64,000 bases of DNA from Paenibacillus hamazuiensis (GTDB lineage Bacteria; Bacillota; Bacilli; Paenibacillales; NBRC-103111), in NCBI RefSeq assembly GCF_023276405.1, contig NZ_JALRMO010000001.1, positions 1,860,001 to 1,924,000 of the forward strand, read 5' to 3'. This document shows, piece after piece, positions 49,902 to 57,909 of the stretch. Below the pieces are notes generated by a model. It was not told the DNA's origin. It worked only from the letters and a program-made list of their open reading frames with translations, and searched no databases. Position 1 is the stretch's first letter. Each line of letters begins with the position of its first letter. The translations under genes and the position numbers were made by a program.

Positions 49902-50478
49902 AGGCCTGCTGTTCGTTGCCGGAGACGAAGGCCTCGAGGCCAAACAATTGGCGGACGTGCTGGAAGTGGGGGCGGATTTTGTCAAAGATCTTATAAGGGA
50001 CATGCAGGCGGAGTTTAAGCGGGCCGGCCGCGGCATTCAAATCGTCGAGCTCGCGGGCGCGTACCAGCTTGCTACCATTCCCGAGCACGCTCCCTATTTC
50101 GAGCGCCTCGCTTATTCGCCGACGCGTTCGGCTTTGTCCCAGGCGGCGTTGGAAACGCTGGCGATCATCGCATACAAGCAGCCGATTACGCGTGTGGAGA
50201 TCGAAGAAATACGGGGCGTTAAATCGGACAGGGCGCTGCAAACGCTCGTGGCCAAAGATTTGATTCAAGAGGTGGACCGGGCCGATGCTCCGGGCCGACC
50301 GATTTTATATGGCACGACCAAGGCGTTTCTCGATTATTTTGCTCTTGGCGATATCGCCGAACTGCCGGATACTTCACTGTTCGAAAACGATCATAATCTG
50401 GAAGAAGAAACACGGCTGCTGTTCGAAAAGCTCGACGCGAAACAAATAACGATCGAAGACGTCGCGGCGGAATCGTAA
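49870..50478 (+). CDS. scpB: segregation and condensation protein B
   Basis: Dimeric winged-helix partner of ScpA in the SMC complex. The 202 residues include the signature IEGLLFVAGDEGLEAKQLAD near 9-28 and ALETLAIIAYKQPITRVEIE near 93-112, then EIRGVKSDRALQTLVAKDLI. It overlaps scpA by 32 bases, an unusually long overlap that implies coupled translation. AAGAAGGGGAAGAG stands upstream. Confidence 0.94.
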   Translation: MDFQQMKSAIEGLLFVAGDEGLEAKQLADVLEVGADFVKDLIRDMQAEFKRAGRGIQIVELAGAYQLATIPEHAPYFERLAYSPTRSALSQAALETLAIIAYKQPITRVEIEEIRGVKSDRALQTLVAKDLIQEVDRADAPGRPILYGTTKAFLDYFALGDIAELPDTSLFENDHNLEEETRLLFEKLDAKQITIEDVAAES

Positions 50479-50546
50479 CAAGCCGAGCCGAAATGCATTT
50501 TTTGGGAATGCAGACACTGCATCGTTTGCCAAACTCAGGTCATACT

Positions 50547-50588
50547 AACTCCGAGGATAAGGAACAAGATTCCTTGATCGGAGTTTTT
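50547..50588 (+). terminator. intrinsic terminator after scpAB
   Basis: AACTCCGA and AAGGAA pair with TTCCTT and TCGGAGTT around CAAGA, followed by TTTTTTT. Confidence 0.8.
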
Positions 50589-50645
50589 TTCGTTAGGCCA
50601 ACCACGCTACTGGGGATTTGTTTTATACACGGGAGGTTAGCGTCT

Positions 50646-51308
50646 GTGTGGATTTGGATCGCATCCGTCGTTGTTTTGCTGGCAGTATTGGTGATGCTCA
50701 GTCATATAACCGTTCAAATCACTTCTTCCAGAGTGAACAATAACGATCAGTTCGAAGTGAAAATCACCGCTTTGTTCGGGCTTCTTAAGCTTCGCTTTGA
50801 AATTCCGATGGTTAAATTCAAAGGCTTTGCGCAGGGGGTCATGCTCCAAATGGAACAAGGCGGGACAGGGTTCGCCGGCAAAGGGGAAGAGCACGTTACG
50901 GCGGAGAAGATCAAACAGGCGTTTCGGAATCTCAAGGAGCTTGTCCGCTATACATTTCAGCTTAACGAGTGGCTTAAAGGCGTGCTTGCCCATGTCAAAT
51001 GTACCAAGCTTAGATGGGAAACGCGGCTCGGAGTGGGCGATGCGGCCGATACCGCGGTCACGACCGGCGTCGTTTGGGGACTGAAATCGTCGCTGCTCGG
51101 TTTTGTGTTTCAATATTTGCAGCTTCGCACGAAGCCGCAAATCGCCGTCATTCCCCAGTTTAACGAAACCCATTTTTCCACCAATGCCTTGTGGGTGGCC
51201 AAAATTCGCATGTGGCATGCGGCTTGCGCCGGTGTTATGCTCCTGTATCGCATTATGAAAGTAAAGGGCGGACCGCAAAAATGGCAGCACATTTTGTTTA
51301 AAGCCTAG
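50646..51308 (+). CDS. ytfI: DUF2953 membrane protein (YtfI-like)
   Basis: A 220-residue protein with one N-terminal membrane helix (WIWIASVVVLLAVLVMLSHI at 2-21), a beta-rich middle with FEVKITALFGLLKLRFEIP near 37 and a hydrophobic late segment near 130-150 (GVVWGLKSSLLGFVF). This is the DUF2953/YtfI pattern, and the following gene is gerW (ytfJ), its usual partner. GTG 50646 follows GGGAGG by nine bases; the frame is open further upstream but overlaps the scpAB terminator. Role unknown; sporulation-related by context. Confidence 0.8.
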   Translation: MWIWIASVVVLLAVLVMLSHITVQITSSRVNNNDQFEVKITALFGLLKLRFEIPMVKFKGFAQGVMLQMEQGGTGFAGKGEEHVTAEKIKQAFRNLKELVRYTFQLNEWLKGVLAHVKCTKLRWETRLGVGDAADTAVTTGVVWGLKSSLLGFVFQYLQLRTKPQIAVIPQFNETHFSTNALWVAKIRMWHAACAGVMLLYRIMKVKGGPQKWQHILFKA

Positions 51309-51378
51309 AAGCTCATATTAACTTCGACATTAGGGCAAACTTAGGTTGCAAAATGAATTATACAGAGGAGGACCTATT

Positions 51379-51873
51379 ATGGCTGAACATCCGATACAAG
51401 GTCTGATGAAGACCGCGATGGAAAATATCAAGGAAATGGTCGACGTCAATACGATTGTCGGCGATCCTGTGGAAACGCCGGACGGCAGCGTTATTTTGCC
51501 GATCTCCAAGGTGGGGTTCGGCTTTGCGGCGGGCGGCAGCGAGTTTGTGACCGACGAACCGCAAACAGGGCAAAACAACGGTAAAAACGATGCCCATAAT
51601 GCGGTCGTATCTCTTCCTTTCGGCGGCGGCAGCGGCGGCGGGGTATCGATTACGCCAATCGCTTTTCTGGTCGTCGGCCAGCAGGGCGTGAAAGTAGTGC
51701 CGCTTGACAATCAAACGCACATTCTTGAGCGCCTGATTGATTCGGCACCTGCCGTTGTCGACAAAATTCAGAGCATGATCAAAGGCAACAAGGCCGGCGC
51801 AACGAATGTTTCGGAATCTTCCTCGAGCGGCGCTCAAATCACGAATATCGAAAATCAAAACTTTATCGTTTAA
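51379..51873 (+). CDS. gerW: spore germination protein GerW (YtfJ family)
   Basis: Forespore protein required for normal germination in Bacillus. The 164 residues contain the family core VGDPVETPDGSVILPISKVG near 29-48, FGFAAGGSEF, the glycine-rich LPFGGGSGGGVSITPIAFLV near 80-99 and the polar C-terminal tail. GAGGAGG precedes ATG 51379. It is paired with ytfI as in B. subtilis. Confidence 0.9.
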   Translation: MAEHPIQGLMKTAMENIKEMVDVNTIVGDPVETPDGSVILPISKVGFGFAAGGSEFVTDEPQTGQNNGKNDAHNAVVSLPFGGGSGGGVSITPIAFLVVGQQGVKVVPLDNQTHILERLIDSAPAVVDKIQSMIKGNKAGATNVSESSSSGAQITNIENQNFIV

Positions 51874-52134
51874 TTACTAAGCCGAAAGTCCCGTTCCAGT
51901 TAGTGCTACTCTTTCCAGCAACCTCTCTTTGAGAATCGGGCCGTTTTGAGCGATAATAATAAACAGAGAGAGAAACATAAGAAAAAGGTTGGAATTCAGC
52001 TGCTCTTTTCAAGGGCAGCTTTACATATTTTTTGTGGCATTTTTCACCAAATCAGGTTATTGCTCTTTCCAGCCGATTCCTTTATATTTATTAGCATAAT
52101 AGTAAAAAAGTACTGGGAAGAAGGTAAATAGACC
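51874..52134. other. spacer between gerW and the HD-GYP gene, with a terminator-like hairpin
   Basis: AGCTGCTC-TTTTCAA-GGGCAGCT at about 51999-52021 followed by TTACATATTTTTT is a plausible gerW terminator. TAGCATAAT near 52092 is a possible promoter -10 for the next gene. An open frame running through the hairpin is judged non-coding. Confidence 0.55.
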
Positions 52135-53220
52135 GTGCGTCTTGTTGCAACAAGGTCCTGTAGTCCCGGCATGAGACTAGGTAAAAGTATCTATAATGAA
52201 GATGGCCTCGTTTTGTTGAACCGTCATGCGGAACTTACGCAAAATCTGATTATTCGTTTGCAGCAGTTGGGAGTCGACTTTGTTTATATCGAAGATGCCG
52301 TTACGGAAGATGTCCGCATCGAAGACCCGCTTTCCGACGAAACGCGTATGAGGGCTTTGGCGGAAATCCGCGCACAATTTAAAGCCTCCATGGAAGGCGG
52401 CGGGAGAAGCAAATTTTCGAAAGGTCCTGTGCTCGGAAAGGTATTCGGAAATGTAATGAAGATGATATTGGAAGATTTGTCATCCAGGCAAGGCGCGCTG
52501 CTCATGCTGATGAACGTGAACGTGCTGAATAATTATGTTTTCCAGCATTCACTGAATGTATGCGTTTACTCGACGATGCTTGGGATGGTGAGCGGATATT
52601 CAAAGGAAGATTTGACGACACTTGGCATCGGCTCGCTGCTGCACGATATCGGAAAGACGAAAATCGACTTGAAGCTGCTCCAGAAGCCCGGCAAGCTGAC
52701 TCCGGAAGAATATAAAGAAATTCAAAAGCATACGGAATTCGGTTTTCGCATGCTGAAGGACGAACCGAATATTCCGCTGCTCGCCGCTCACTGCGCATTT
52801 CAGCATCATGAACGGGAAGACGGCAGCGGATACCCGCGCGGGATTAAAGGAAACGAGATTCACGAATACGCCAAATGGATCGCGGTCGCCGACAGCTACG
52901 ATGCGATGACGACGCACCGCGCCCACCGGTTGGCGATGCTTCCGCACCAGGCGATGGAGATCTTGTTTGCCGGGGTCGGCAAGCTGTATGAGCAAAAGAA
53001 GGTGGCGCTGTTCCGCGATAATGTCGCGATTTACCCGCTTGGGGTTTCCGTTACATTAAACACGGGGGAAAAAGGGTTCGTCGTCCGCATCAATTCGGCC
53101 GTTCCGCAGCGTCCGGTCGTACGTGTGCTGGTGGATCCGGACGGCCAGCCGACTCAGCCCTACGAAGTGGATTTGACCAAAATGTTAACGGTTTTCGTAG
53201 ATAAAGTCGATGAATCTTAA
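52135..53220 (+). CDS. HD-GYP domain protein (probable cyclic di-nucleotide phosphodiesterase)
   Basis: A 361-residue soluble protein. The N-terminal part (LGKSIYNEDGLVLLNRHAEL, then TQNLIIRLQQLGVDFVYIE near 15-60) is the small domain common to Bacillales HD-GYP proteins. The HD-GYP domain (about 120-300) has HDIGK near 180, the following HTEFG (near 203), HHEREDGSGYPRGIKGNEIH near 224 and VADSYDAMTT near 253. All metal His/Asp are present, with GYP exactly conserved, so c-di-GMP hydrolysis is likely. Start GTG with AAGGTAAA upstream. Placed between gerW and dacB. Confidence 0.85.
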   Translation: MRLVATRSCSPGMRLGKSIYNEDGLVLLNRHAELTQNLIIRLQQLGVDFVYIEDAVTEDVRIEDPLSDETRMRALAEIRAQFKASMEGGGRSKFSKGPVLGKVFGNVMKMILEDLSSRQGALLMLMNVNVLNNYVFQHSLNVCVYSTMLGMVSGYSKEDLTTLGIGSLLHDIGKTKIDLKLLQKPGKLTPEEYKEIQKHTEFGFRMLKDEPNIPLLAAHCAFQHHEREDGSGYPRGIKGNEIHEYAKWIAVADSYDAMTTHRAHRLAMLPHQAMEILFAGVGKLYEQKKVALFRDNVAIYPLGVSVTLNTGEKGFVVRINSAVPQRPVVRVLVDPDGQPTQPYEVDLTKMLTVFVDKVDES

Positions 53221-53237
53221 TAAAGGTTAAACTTTTC

Positions 53238-53276
53238 AGACGCGGTCTGCTTGAGGCAGGGTGCGTCTTTTCGTTT
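53238..53276 (+). terminator. intrinsic terminator after the HD-GYP gene
   Basis: AGACGC pairs with GCGTCT across a loop containing CTGC/GCAG, followed by TTTCGTTTT. Confidence 0.6.
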
Positions 53277-53291
53277 TGCGCGCGATCCGGG

Positions 53292-53321
53292 GACATGTTC
53301 GATTTGGGATAAGCATATACT
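53292..53321 (+). promoter_or_regulatory. SigE-type promoter of dacB
   Basis: GACATGTT (6/8 to GKCATATT), 14-base spacer, CATATACT (7/8 to CATACAMT), 46 bases before dacB. dacB-spmAB is a SigE operon in B. subtilis. Confidence 0.6.
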
Positions 53322-53366
53322 TGTACAAATGCCTGGACAGGAACGATCAGACTTTAGGAGGATCTC

Positions 53367-54536
53367 ATGAAAAAGATATGTCTGATATGCATCGCCCTGA
53401 TGATGTTCGCATGTTTGATTCAGCCCTTGGCGGCCGGTGCCGCCCCTTCGATTTCCACGCATGCCGAGGCGGCCGCGCTGATCGATGTGGAGTCCGGCAG
53501 GCTGCTCTACAGCCAGCAGGGCGACAAGGTGATGCGGATCGCAAGTTTGACGAAAATCATGACGGCGATCGTCGCCATCGAGCACGGAAAGCTGACGGAC
53601 AAGGTCAAAGTCGGCAGCAGCGCCTACCGTAAAGAAGGCTCTTCGCTTTATTTAAAGCTGGGTGAGGAGATGACGCTGGAAAACTTGCTGTACGGGCTGA
53701 TGCTTCGTTCGGGTAACGACGCGGCGACAGCGATTGCCGAACATGTCGGCGGTTCGCTCGAAGGCTTCGTGTACCTCATGAACCAAAAAGCGGCGGAGCT
53801 CGGACTTAAACATTCCACATTCAAAAACCCGCACGGTCTCGACGAGGACGGTCACCGCTCCAGCGCCAACGATTTGGCGAAACTGACGGCGTATGCCTTG
53901 AAAAATCCCGTGTTCGCACAGATCGTCGGTACCAAGGTCAGGACGGCTCCGAATCCATACGAATCGTGGGATTACAAATGGCTGAATAAAAATAAAATGC
54001 TCGATATGTACCTTGGAGCCAACGGTGTAAAAACCGGCTACACCAAGCTGGCGGGGCGCTGCCTTGTGTCGTCGGCGACCCGAAACGGCCAGCAGCTCGC
54101 CGTCGTTACGCTGGACGACCGCGACGATTGGGCGGATCATTCCCGTCTTTTGGATTACGGGTTCAAATATTACCCGCTTTCCACCGTCATTAACAAAGGG
54201 GATGCCGCGCCCGGTACCGAGTGGGTGGCCGGCAACAGCTTCAAATATCCGGCCTCCGATGAAGAACGCGGAAAATTGACGATGAAACCCGAGGCGGCGG
54301 ACACGCGAACGTTGGCATACCGTCTCGGGGAAAGGGGAACGCTGCACATCCTGCTTGACGGCGGAGAAATCGGCAAAGTTCCGCTTTATGAAAAAGGCAG
54401 CCCCAGACTGAGCGCGCGTCCCGCGCCCGCCTTCGGCGCGGGCGAAACGGATTTGTACCACTCGGAATATTCGCGCTTTTTATATTTTGTGCAATCGTTT
54501 GTCCGCACTTTGTTTACCGGTTCTCCAGAAGTATGA
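53367..54536 (+). CDS. dacB: D-alanyl-D-alanine carboxypeptidase DacB (PBP5*)
   Basis: Mother-cell carboxypeptidase that controls cortex cross-linking. Signal peptide about 1-26 (LAAGAA). The active-site SxxK is Ser60-Leu-Thr-Lys63, SGN is RSGNDAAT near 115, KTG is GVKTGYTKLAG near 225; a C-terminal domain follows and a hydrophobic/basic tail (FLYFVQSFVRTLF) may anchor it. 389 residues. Followed by spmA and spmB as in B. subtilis; AGGAGG precedes the ATG, with a SigE-type promoter upstream. Confidence 0.92.
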   Translation: MKKICLICIALMMFACLIQPLAAGAAPSISTHAEAAALIDVESGRLLYSQQGDKVMRIASLTKIMTAIVAIEHGKLTDKVKVGSSAYRKEGSSLYLKLGEEMTLENLLYGLMLRSGNDAATAIAEHVGGSLEGFVYLMNQKAAELGLKHSTFKNPHGLDEDGHRSSANDLAKLTAYALKNPVFAQIVGTKVRTAPNPYESWDYKWLNKNKMLDMYLGANGVKTGYTKLAGRCLVSSATRNGQQLAVVTLDDRDDWADHSRLLDYGFKYYPLSTVINKGDAAPGTEWVAGNSFKYPASDEERGKLTMKPEAADTRTLAYRLGERGTLHILLDGGEIGKVPLYEKGSPRLSARPAPAFGAGETDLYHSEYSRFLYFVQSFVRTLFTGSPEV

Positions 54537-54560
54537 TTTGCCAGGAAAGAGGGGCGCCGC

Positions 54561-55163
54561 ATGATCAATTTCATTTGGTTGTTTTTTATTGCGGCCGGAT
54601 TTGTCGCGGCTGCGGTGCAAGGGAAAATCGAGGTTGTGACCGAAGCTATTTTTGACGGGGCGAAAACGGGGGTGACGGTCTGCTTCGGACTGATCAGCAT
54701 TATGGTGTTTTGGCTCGGCATCATGAGGATTGCGGAGGATGCGGGACTGCTGAAAAAACTTGCTCTCGCCTTAAGGCCGGTCGTCCGCTTTCTGTTTCCG
54801 AGCGTCCCTAAAGATCACCCCGCTCTCGGTTATATCATGTCCAACATGAGCGCCAATATTTTGGGGCTCGGCAACGCGGCGACGCCGATGGGGATCAAGG
54901 CGATGCAGGAGCTGCAAAAGCTCAATCCGAGCAAGGACACCGCCAGCCCGGCGATGTGCACGCTGCTGGCGCTTAATACGGCCAGCATCACGCTGATTCC
55001 GACGACGCTGATTGCGATCCGGATGAGCTTCGATTCCGTCAATCCGGCGGAAATCGTCGGGACGACGCTGATTGCCACGTTTATTTCGACGCTTGCTGCG
55101 ATTTTGGTGGATAAATGGTACCGCCGCAACAATCCGCACCCTATTCCGCCCAAGAAAGGATGA
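54561..55163 (+). CDS. spmA: spore maturation protein A
   Basis: Membrane protein needed for spore core dehydration. The 200 residues form about five helices (2-22, 35-55, 70-88, 128-150, 160-178) with the nucleoside-recognition-type motif ANILGLGNAATPMGIKAMQE near 99-118. 24 bases after dacB; spmB follows after six bases. GAAAGAGGGG lies upstream. Confidence 0.92.
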   Translation: MINFIWLFFIAAGFVAAAVQGKIEVVTEAIFDGAKTGVTVCFGLISIMVFWLGIMRIAEDAGLLKKLALALRPVVRFLFPSVPKDHPALGYIMSNMSANILGLGNAATPMGIKAMQELQKLNPSKDTASPAMCTLLALNTASITLIPTTLIAIRMSFDSVNPAEIVGTTLIATFISTLAAILVDKWYRRNNPHPIPPKKG

Positions 55164-55169
55164 TTCCGG

Positions 55170-55703
55170 TTGTACTCCTTCGTCAATTTGATTTCCGTAT
55201 GGGCCATTCCTGTTCTTGTCGTCTTTATTCCTTTATATGCAGCTTACCGCAAAGTGCCCGTTTACGAATCGTTTGTCGAAGGCGCCAAGGATGGATTCGA
55301 TACCGCCATCCGCATCATTCCGCATTTGGTCGGGATGATGGTGGCCATTCAGGTATTCAGAGCATCCGGCGCGCTGAACCTGCTCATCTCGTGGCTCAGA
55401 CCGATTTGCGAGGCGATGGGCGTGCCGACGGAAATTTTGCCGCTTGCGATCTTACGGCCGCTTACCGGTGCCGGGTCGCTCGCTTTTACGACGGATTTGA
55501 TACAGCAGTTCGGGCCCGACTCGATGATCGGCCGAATCGCTTCGACGATCCAGGGCAGCACCGATACGACGCTGTACGTCATTACCGTCTACTTCGGGGC
55601 GATCGGCATCCGCAAAGCCGGCTATGCGCTGAAGGTCGGCCTGATATCGGATGCGGTCGGCTTCGTCGCTTCCATCGTCATCTGCTACCTCGTATTTACT
55701 TAA
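55170..55703 (+). CDS. spmB: spore maturation protein B
   Basis: Partner of SpmA, 177 residues, polytopic membrane protein with FVEGAKDGFDTAIRIIPHLV near 36-55 and the conserved LRPLTGAGSLAFTTDLIQQF near 93-112. TTG start, with AAGAAAGGATG upstream. Ends the dacB-spmA-spmB operon. Confidence 0.92.
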   Translation: MYSFVNLISVWAIPVLVVFIPLYAAYRKVPVYESFVEGAKDGFDTAIRIIPHLVGMMVAIQVFRASGALNLLISWLRPICEAMGVPTEILPLAILRPLTGAGSLAFTTDLIQQFGPDSMIGRIASTIQGSTDTTLYVITVYFGAIGIRKAGYALKVGLISDAVGFVASIVICYLVFT

Positions 55704-55795
55704 ACTCAGAAGTCCGGTGAATATGGAGCGAGCCAGAACCCCACCATACCCGCCTACATATACTGTAAGCAGCCAACGCTTAAGAGGTGAGCTGC

Positions 55796-56137
55796 GTGCA
55801 GTTTTTTGGCATTGTGATCCACCATTCCGCATGTCCGTCGATCAACGGAAAAGGCTACGATTTTTTCATCTCCAAAAACGGCACGATCATTCCCGCATCG
55901 GAACAAACCGATCCTCATTACATTCATATTTGCCTGGAAGGCGATTTTCACGAGCGCCGAGCCTTGTTGGGCGCTCCCGAGAAAGAGCAGTTGTTTCTGC
56001 TGAGCAAGCTCATCCACAGGTTGTCGCAAACGCACGGCTTCGAACCGGACGACATATTCCCGCATACGGTTTCCTGCCCCGGCAAGTTCTTTCCGTGGCC
56101 CGAACTTGTGATTTCTCCCGAGGATGAGTATCATTAG
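55796..56137 (+). CDS. small N-acetylmuramoyl-L-alanine amidase (T7 lysozyme/PGRP-like)
   Basis: A compact 113-residue Amidase_2 domain without signal peptide. Zinc ligands fit the T7 lysozyme arrangement: first His in GIVIHHSACPS (near 9), then the paired HTVSCPGKFFPW (near 91) giving His and Cys. HICLEGDF near 45 is the substrate-side strand. GTG 55796 follows AGAGGTG by six bases; GTG 55787 is an alternative. Cytoplasmic or mother-cell location, next to spmAB, suggests a sporulation or recycling role. rluB follows 16 bases later. Confidence 0.75.
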   Translation: MQFFGIVIHHSACPSINGKGYDFFISKNGTIIPASEQTDPHYIHICLEGDFHERRALLGAPEKEQLFLLSKLIHRLSQTHGFEPDDIFPHTVSCPGKFFPWPELVISPEDEYH

Positions 56138-56153
56138 CTTGAGGTGAATCCAA

Positions 56154-57302
56154 ATGTCGGAAAGACTGCAGAAAGTGCTTGCCGAGGCAGGCATTGCCTC
56201 CCGTCGGAAATGCGAAGAGATCATTGCGGCGGGCAGGGTGCAAGTGAACGGAGAAACGGTGAACACTTTGGGGGTCAAGGTGGATCCGTCGCAAGATGAA
56301 ATTACGGTTGACGGCCGGCCCGTGAACCTGGAGCGCAAGGTGTATTTGATGCTCCATAAGCCGAAAGGGGTCATCACGAGTGCTGCCGACCCGGCAGGCC
56401 GCAAAGTCGTAGGCGATTATTTGCCCGGAATCAAAGAAAGAGTATATCCGATCGGCCGGCTCGATTATGATACGGAAGGGCTGCTGCTGCTGACCAACGA
56501 CGGCGATTTTGCCAATTTGCTGACGCATCCCCGTCATCATGTTCCGCGCACTTATTTGGCCACGGTAAAAGGGACGCCGCACGGCTCGCTGCTGGAAAAG
56601 CTGCAAAACGGCGTCGAGCTGGAAGACGGCATGACCGCTCCGGCGGAAGTCGACTATCACGACGTCAACCCGGAGAAAAACGAATCGGTCATCAAGATCA
56701 CGATCTACGAAGGACGCAACCGCCAGGTGCGGCGCATGTTCGATGCGATCTCTTTCCCGGTGATTCGTTTGAAACGGGTACAGTTCGGCCCGCTTACGCT
56801 CGGCGGGCTGCCGCGCGGCAAATACCGGCTGCTCGCGCCGGACGAGGTCAAGGAGCTGCGCGACAGCGCGCTCAAGCTGGCCGGCAGAGCTGGGGAAATC
56901 GGGGACGAGCGGTACGTGGAAACGCCTGCGCCGAAGGCGAAGCGCGCAGTCCGGCCCGCAGCCCCCGGCGCGAAGCGCGGACCCGCCGCCGGCGCAGCGG
57001 CGGCTTCCCGCGGAGCGGTCGGCCGTGCGAAGGCTGCGGGTGCGCGCGGTGCGGGACAAGCCGCGGCCGGGCGCGGAGCCGCGGGCCGCGCGAAACCGGC
57101 GGCGCCCGAAGGCGGCGCACGCCAGCGGGGAGGCCGCTTAGGCAAAGCCGGCGAAGCGTGGTCCAATTCGCCGCGGACGGGCTCAGGCCGCCCGCGCCCC
57201 GGGGGCTCCCGGACCGGAGCGCCCAAAGGGCAAACCTCATCCGCCAAAAAAACGACCGGACGACCCGGACCAAAGACACATAAATTTCAAAAAGGGCGCT
57301 GA
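56154..57302 (+). CDS. rluB: 23S rRNA pseudouridine synthase B with a long Arg/Ala/Gly-rich tail
   Basis: Pseudouridylates 23S rRNA (position 2605 in E. coli RluB). The first 245 residues are a standard RsuA-family enzyme: S4 domain 1-60 (MSERLQKVLAEAGIASRRKC), catalytic motif PIGRLDYDTEGLLLLTNDGD near 102-121 with Asp108, and EGRNRQVRRMFDAI near 186. Residues about 258-382 are a low-complexity tail rich in Ala, Gly, Arg, Pro and Lys, encoded by very G+C-rich DNA. It is far longer than in B. subtilis RluB (about 240 residues) and probably binds RNA. Confidence 0.9.
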   Translation: MSERLQKVLAEAGIASRRKCEEIIAAGRVQVNGETVNTLGVKVDPSQDEITVDGRPVNLERKVYLMLHKPKGVITSAADPAGRKVVGDYLPGIKERVYPIGRLDYDTEGLLLLTNDGDFANLLTHPRHHVPRTYLATVKGTPHGSLLEKLQNGVELEDGMTAPAEVDYHDVNPEKNESVIKITIYEGRNRQVRRMFDAISFPVIRLKRVQFGPLTLGGLPRGKYRLLAPDEVKELRDSALKLAGRAGEIGDERYVETPAPKAKRAVRPAAPGAKRGPAAGAAAASRGAVGRAKAAGARGAGQAAAGRGAAGRAKPAAPEGGARQRGGRLGKAGEAWSNSPRTGSGRPRPGGSRTGAPKGQTSSAKKTTGRPGPKTHKFQKGR

Positions 57303-57322
57303 GATAATCCGCCAAATTTCGC

Positions 57323-57328
57323 TATAAT
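57323..57328 (+). promoter_or_regulatory. -10 element, possible res operon promoter
   Basis: A perfect TATAAT, 33 bases before resA. No convincing -35 box is seen, so an activator (ResD in B. subtilis) may be needed. Confidence 0.4.
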
Positions 57329-57360
57329 GGGTAATAGTACGGATTAAGGGTGAGCGCGAA

Positions 57361-57884
57361 TGGGAAAACATAGAAAATGGGTACAAATCGTCATTTTTGC
57401 CGCCGTTCTCGTCATCGGGGGCTTCACGCTGTTCAGCAACCTGTTTCAGGACAACAAGAAGCCGGTTCAAGGCGACAAGGCGCCCGATTTCAACCTCGTC
57501 GGCATGGACGGGAAGACGCATAAGCTTTCCGATTACAGAGGGAAAACCGTTTTGGTCAACTTCTGGGGTACGTTTTGTCCGCCCTGCAAGGAAGAAATGC
57601 CGGCCATGCAGCGGCAGTACGAGAAGACGAAGCGCGAAGACATCGAATTTTTGGCGTTAAACCTGGCGGAAAGCCCGATTACGGTGCAAAACTTCATCTC
57701 CCAATACAAGGTGACGTTCCCGATTTTGTATGACGACAAGGAAGAAATCCGCAAAAAATACGGCGTCATCAACTATCCGACCAGCTTTTTCATATCGCCG
57801 GACGGGAAAATCGCCGAGGTCAAGGTCGGCATGATGACCGACGATTATTTGCAGCAAACCATCGCACAGCTTACCAAGAAATAA
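57361..57884 (+). CDS. resA: thiol-disulfide oxidoreductase ResA
   Basis: Membrane-tethered thioredoxin-like protein that reduces apocytochrome c on the outer face of the membrane. Signal anchor at 8-28; the redox motif is Cys73-Pro-Pro-Cys76 in FWGTFCPPCKEEMP (B. subtilis has CEPC). Residues 100-174 complete the fold, with the cis-Pro region INYPTSFFISPDG near 139. First gene of resABCDE; starts 58 bases after rluB with AAGGGTGAG upstream. Confidence 0.93.
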
Positions 57885-57909
57885 ACCGAAAACATAGAAG
57901 AGGTCGCCT

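Noticed and set aside
51946-52131. A 61-codon frame between gerW and the HD-GYP gene
   Set aside because: TTG start without a ribosome site, and it runs through the probable gerW terminator hairpin.
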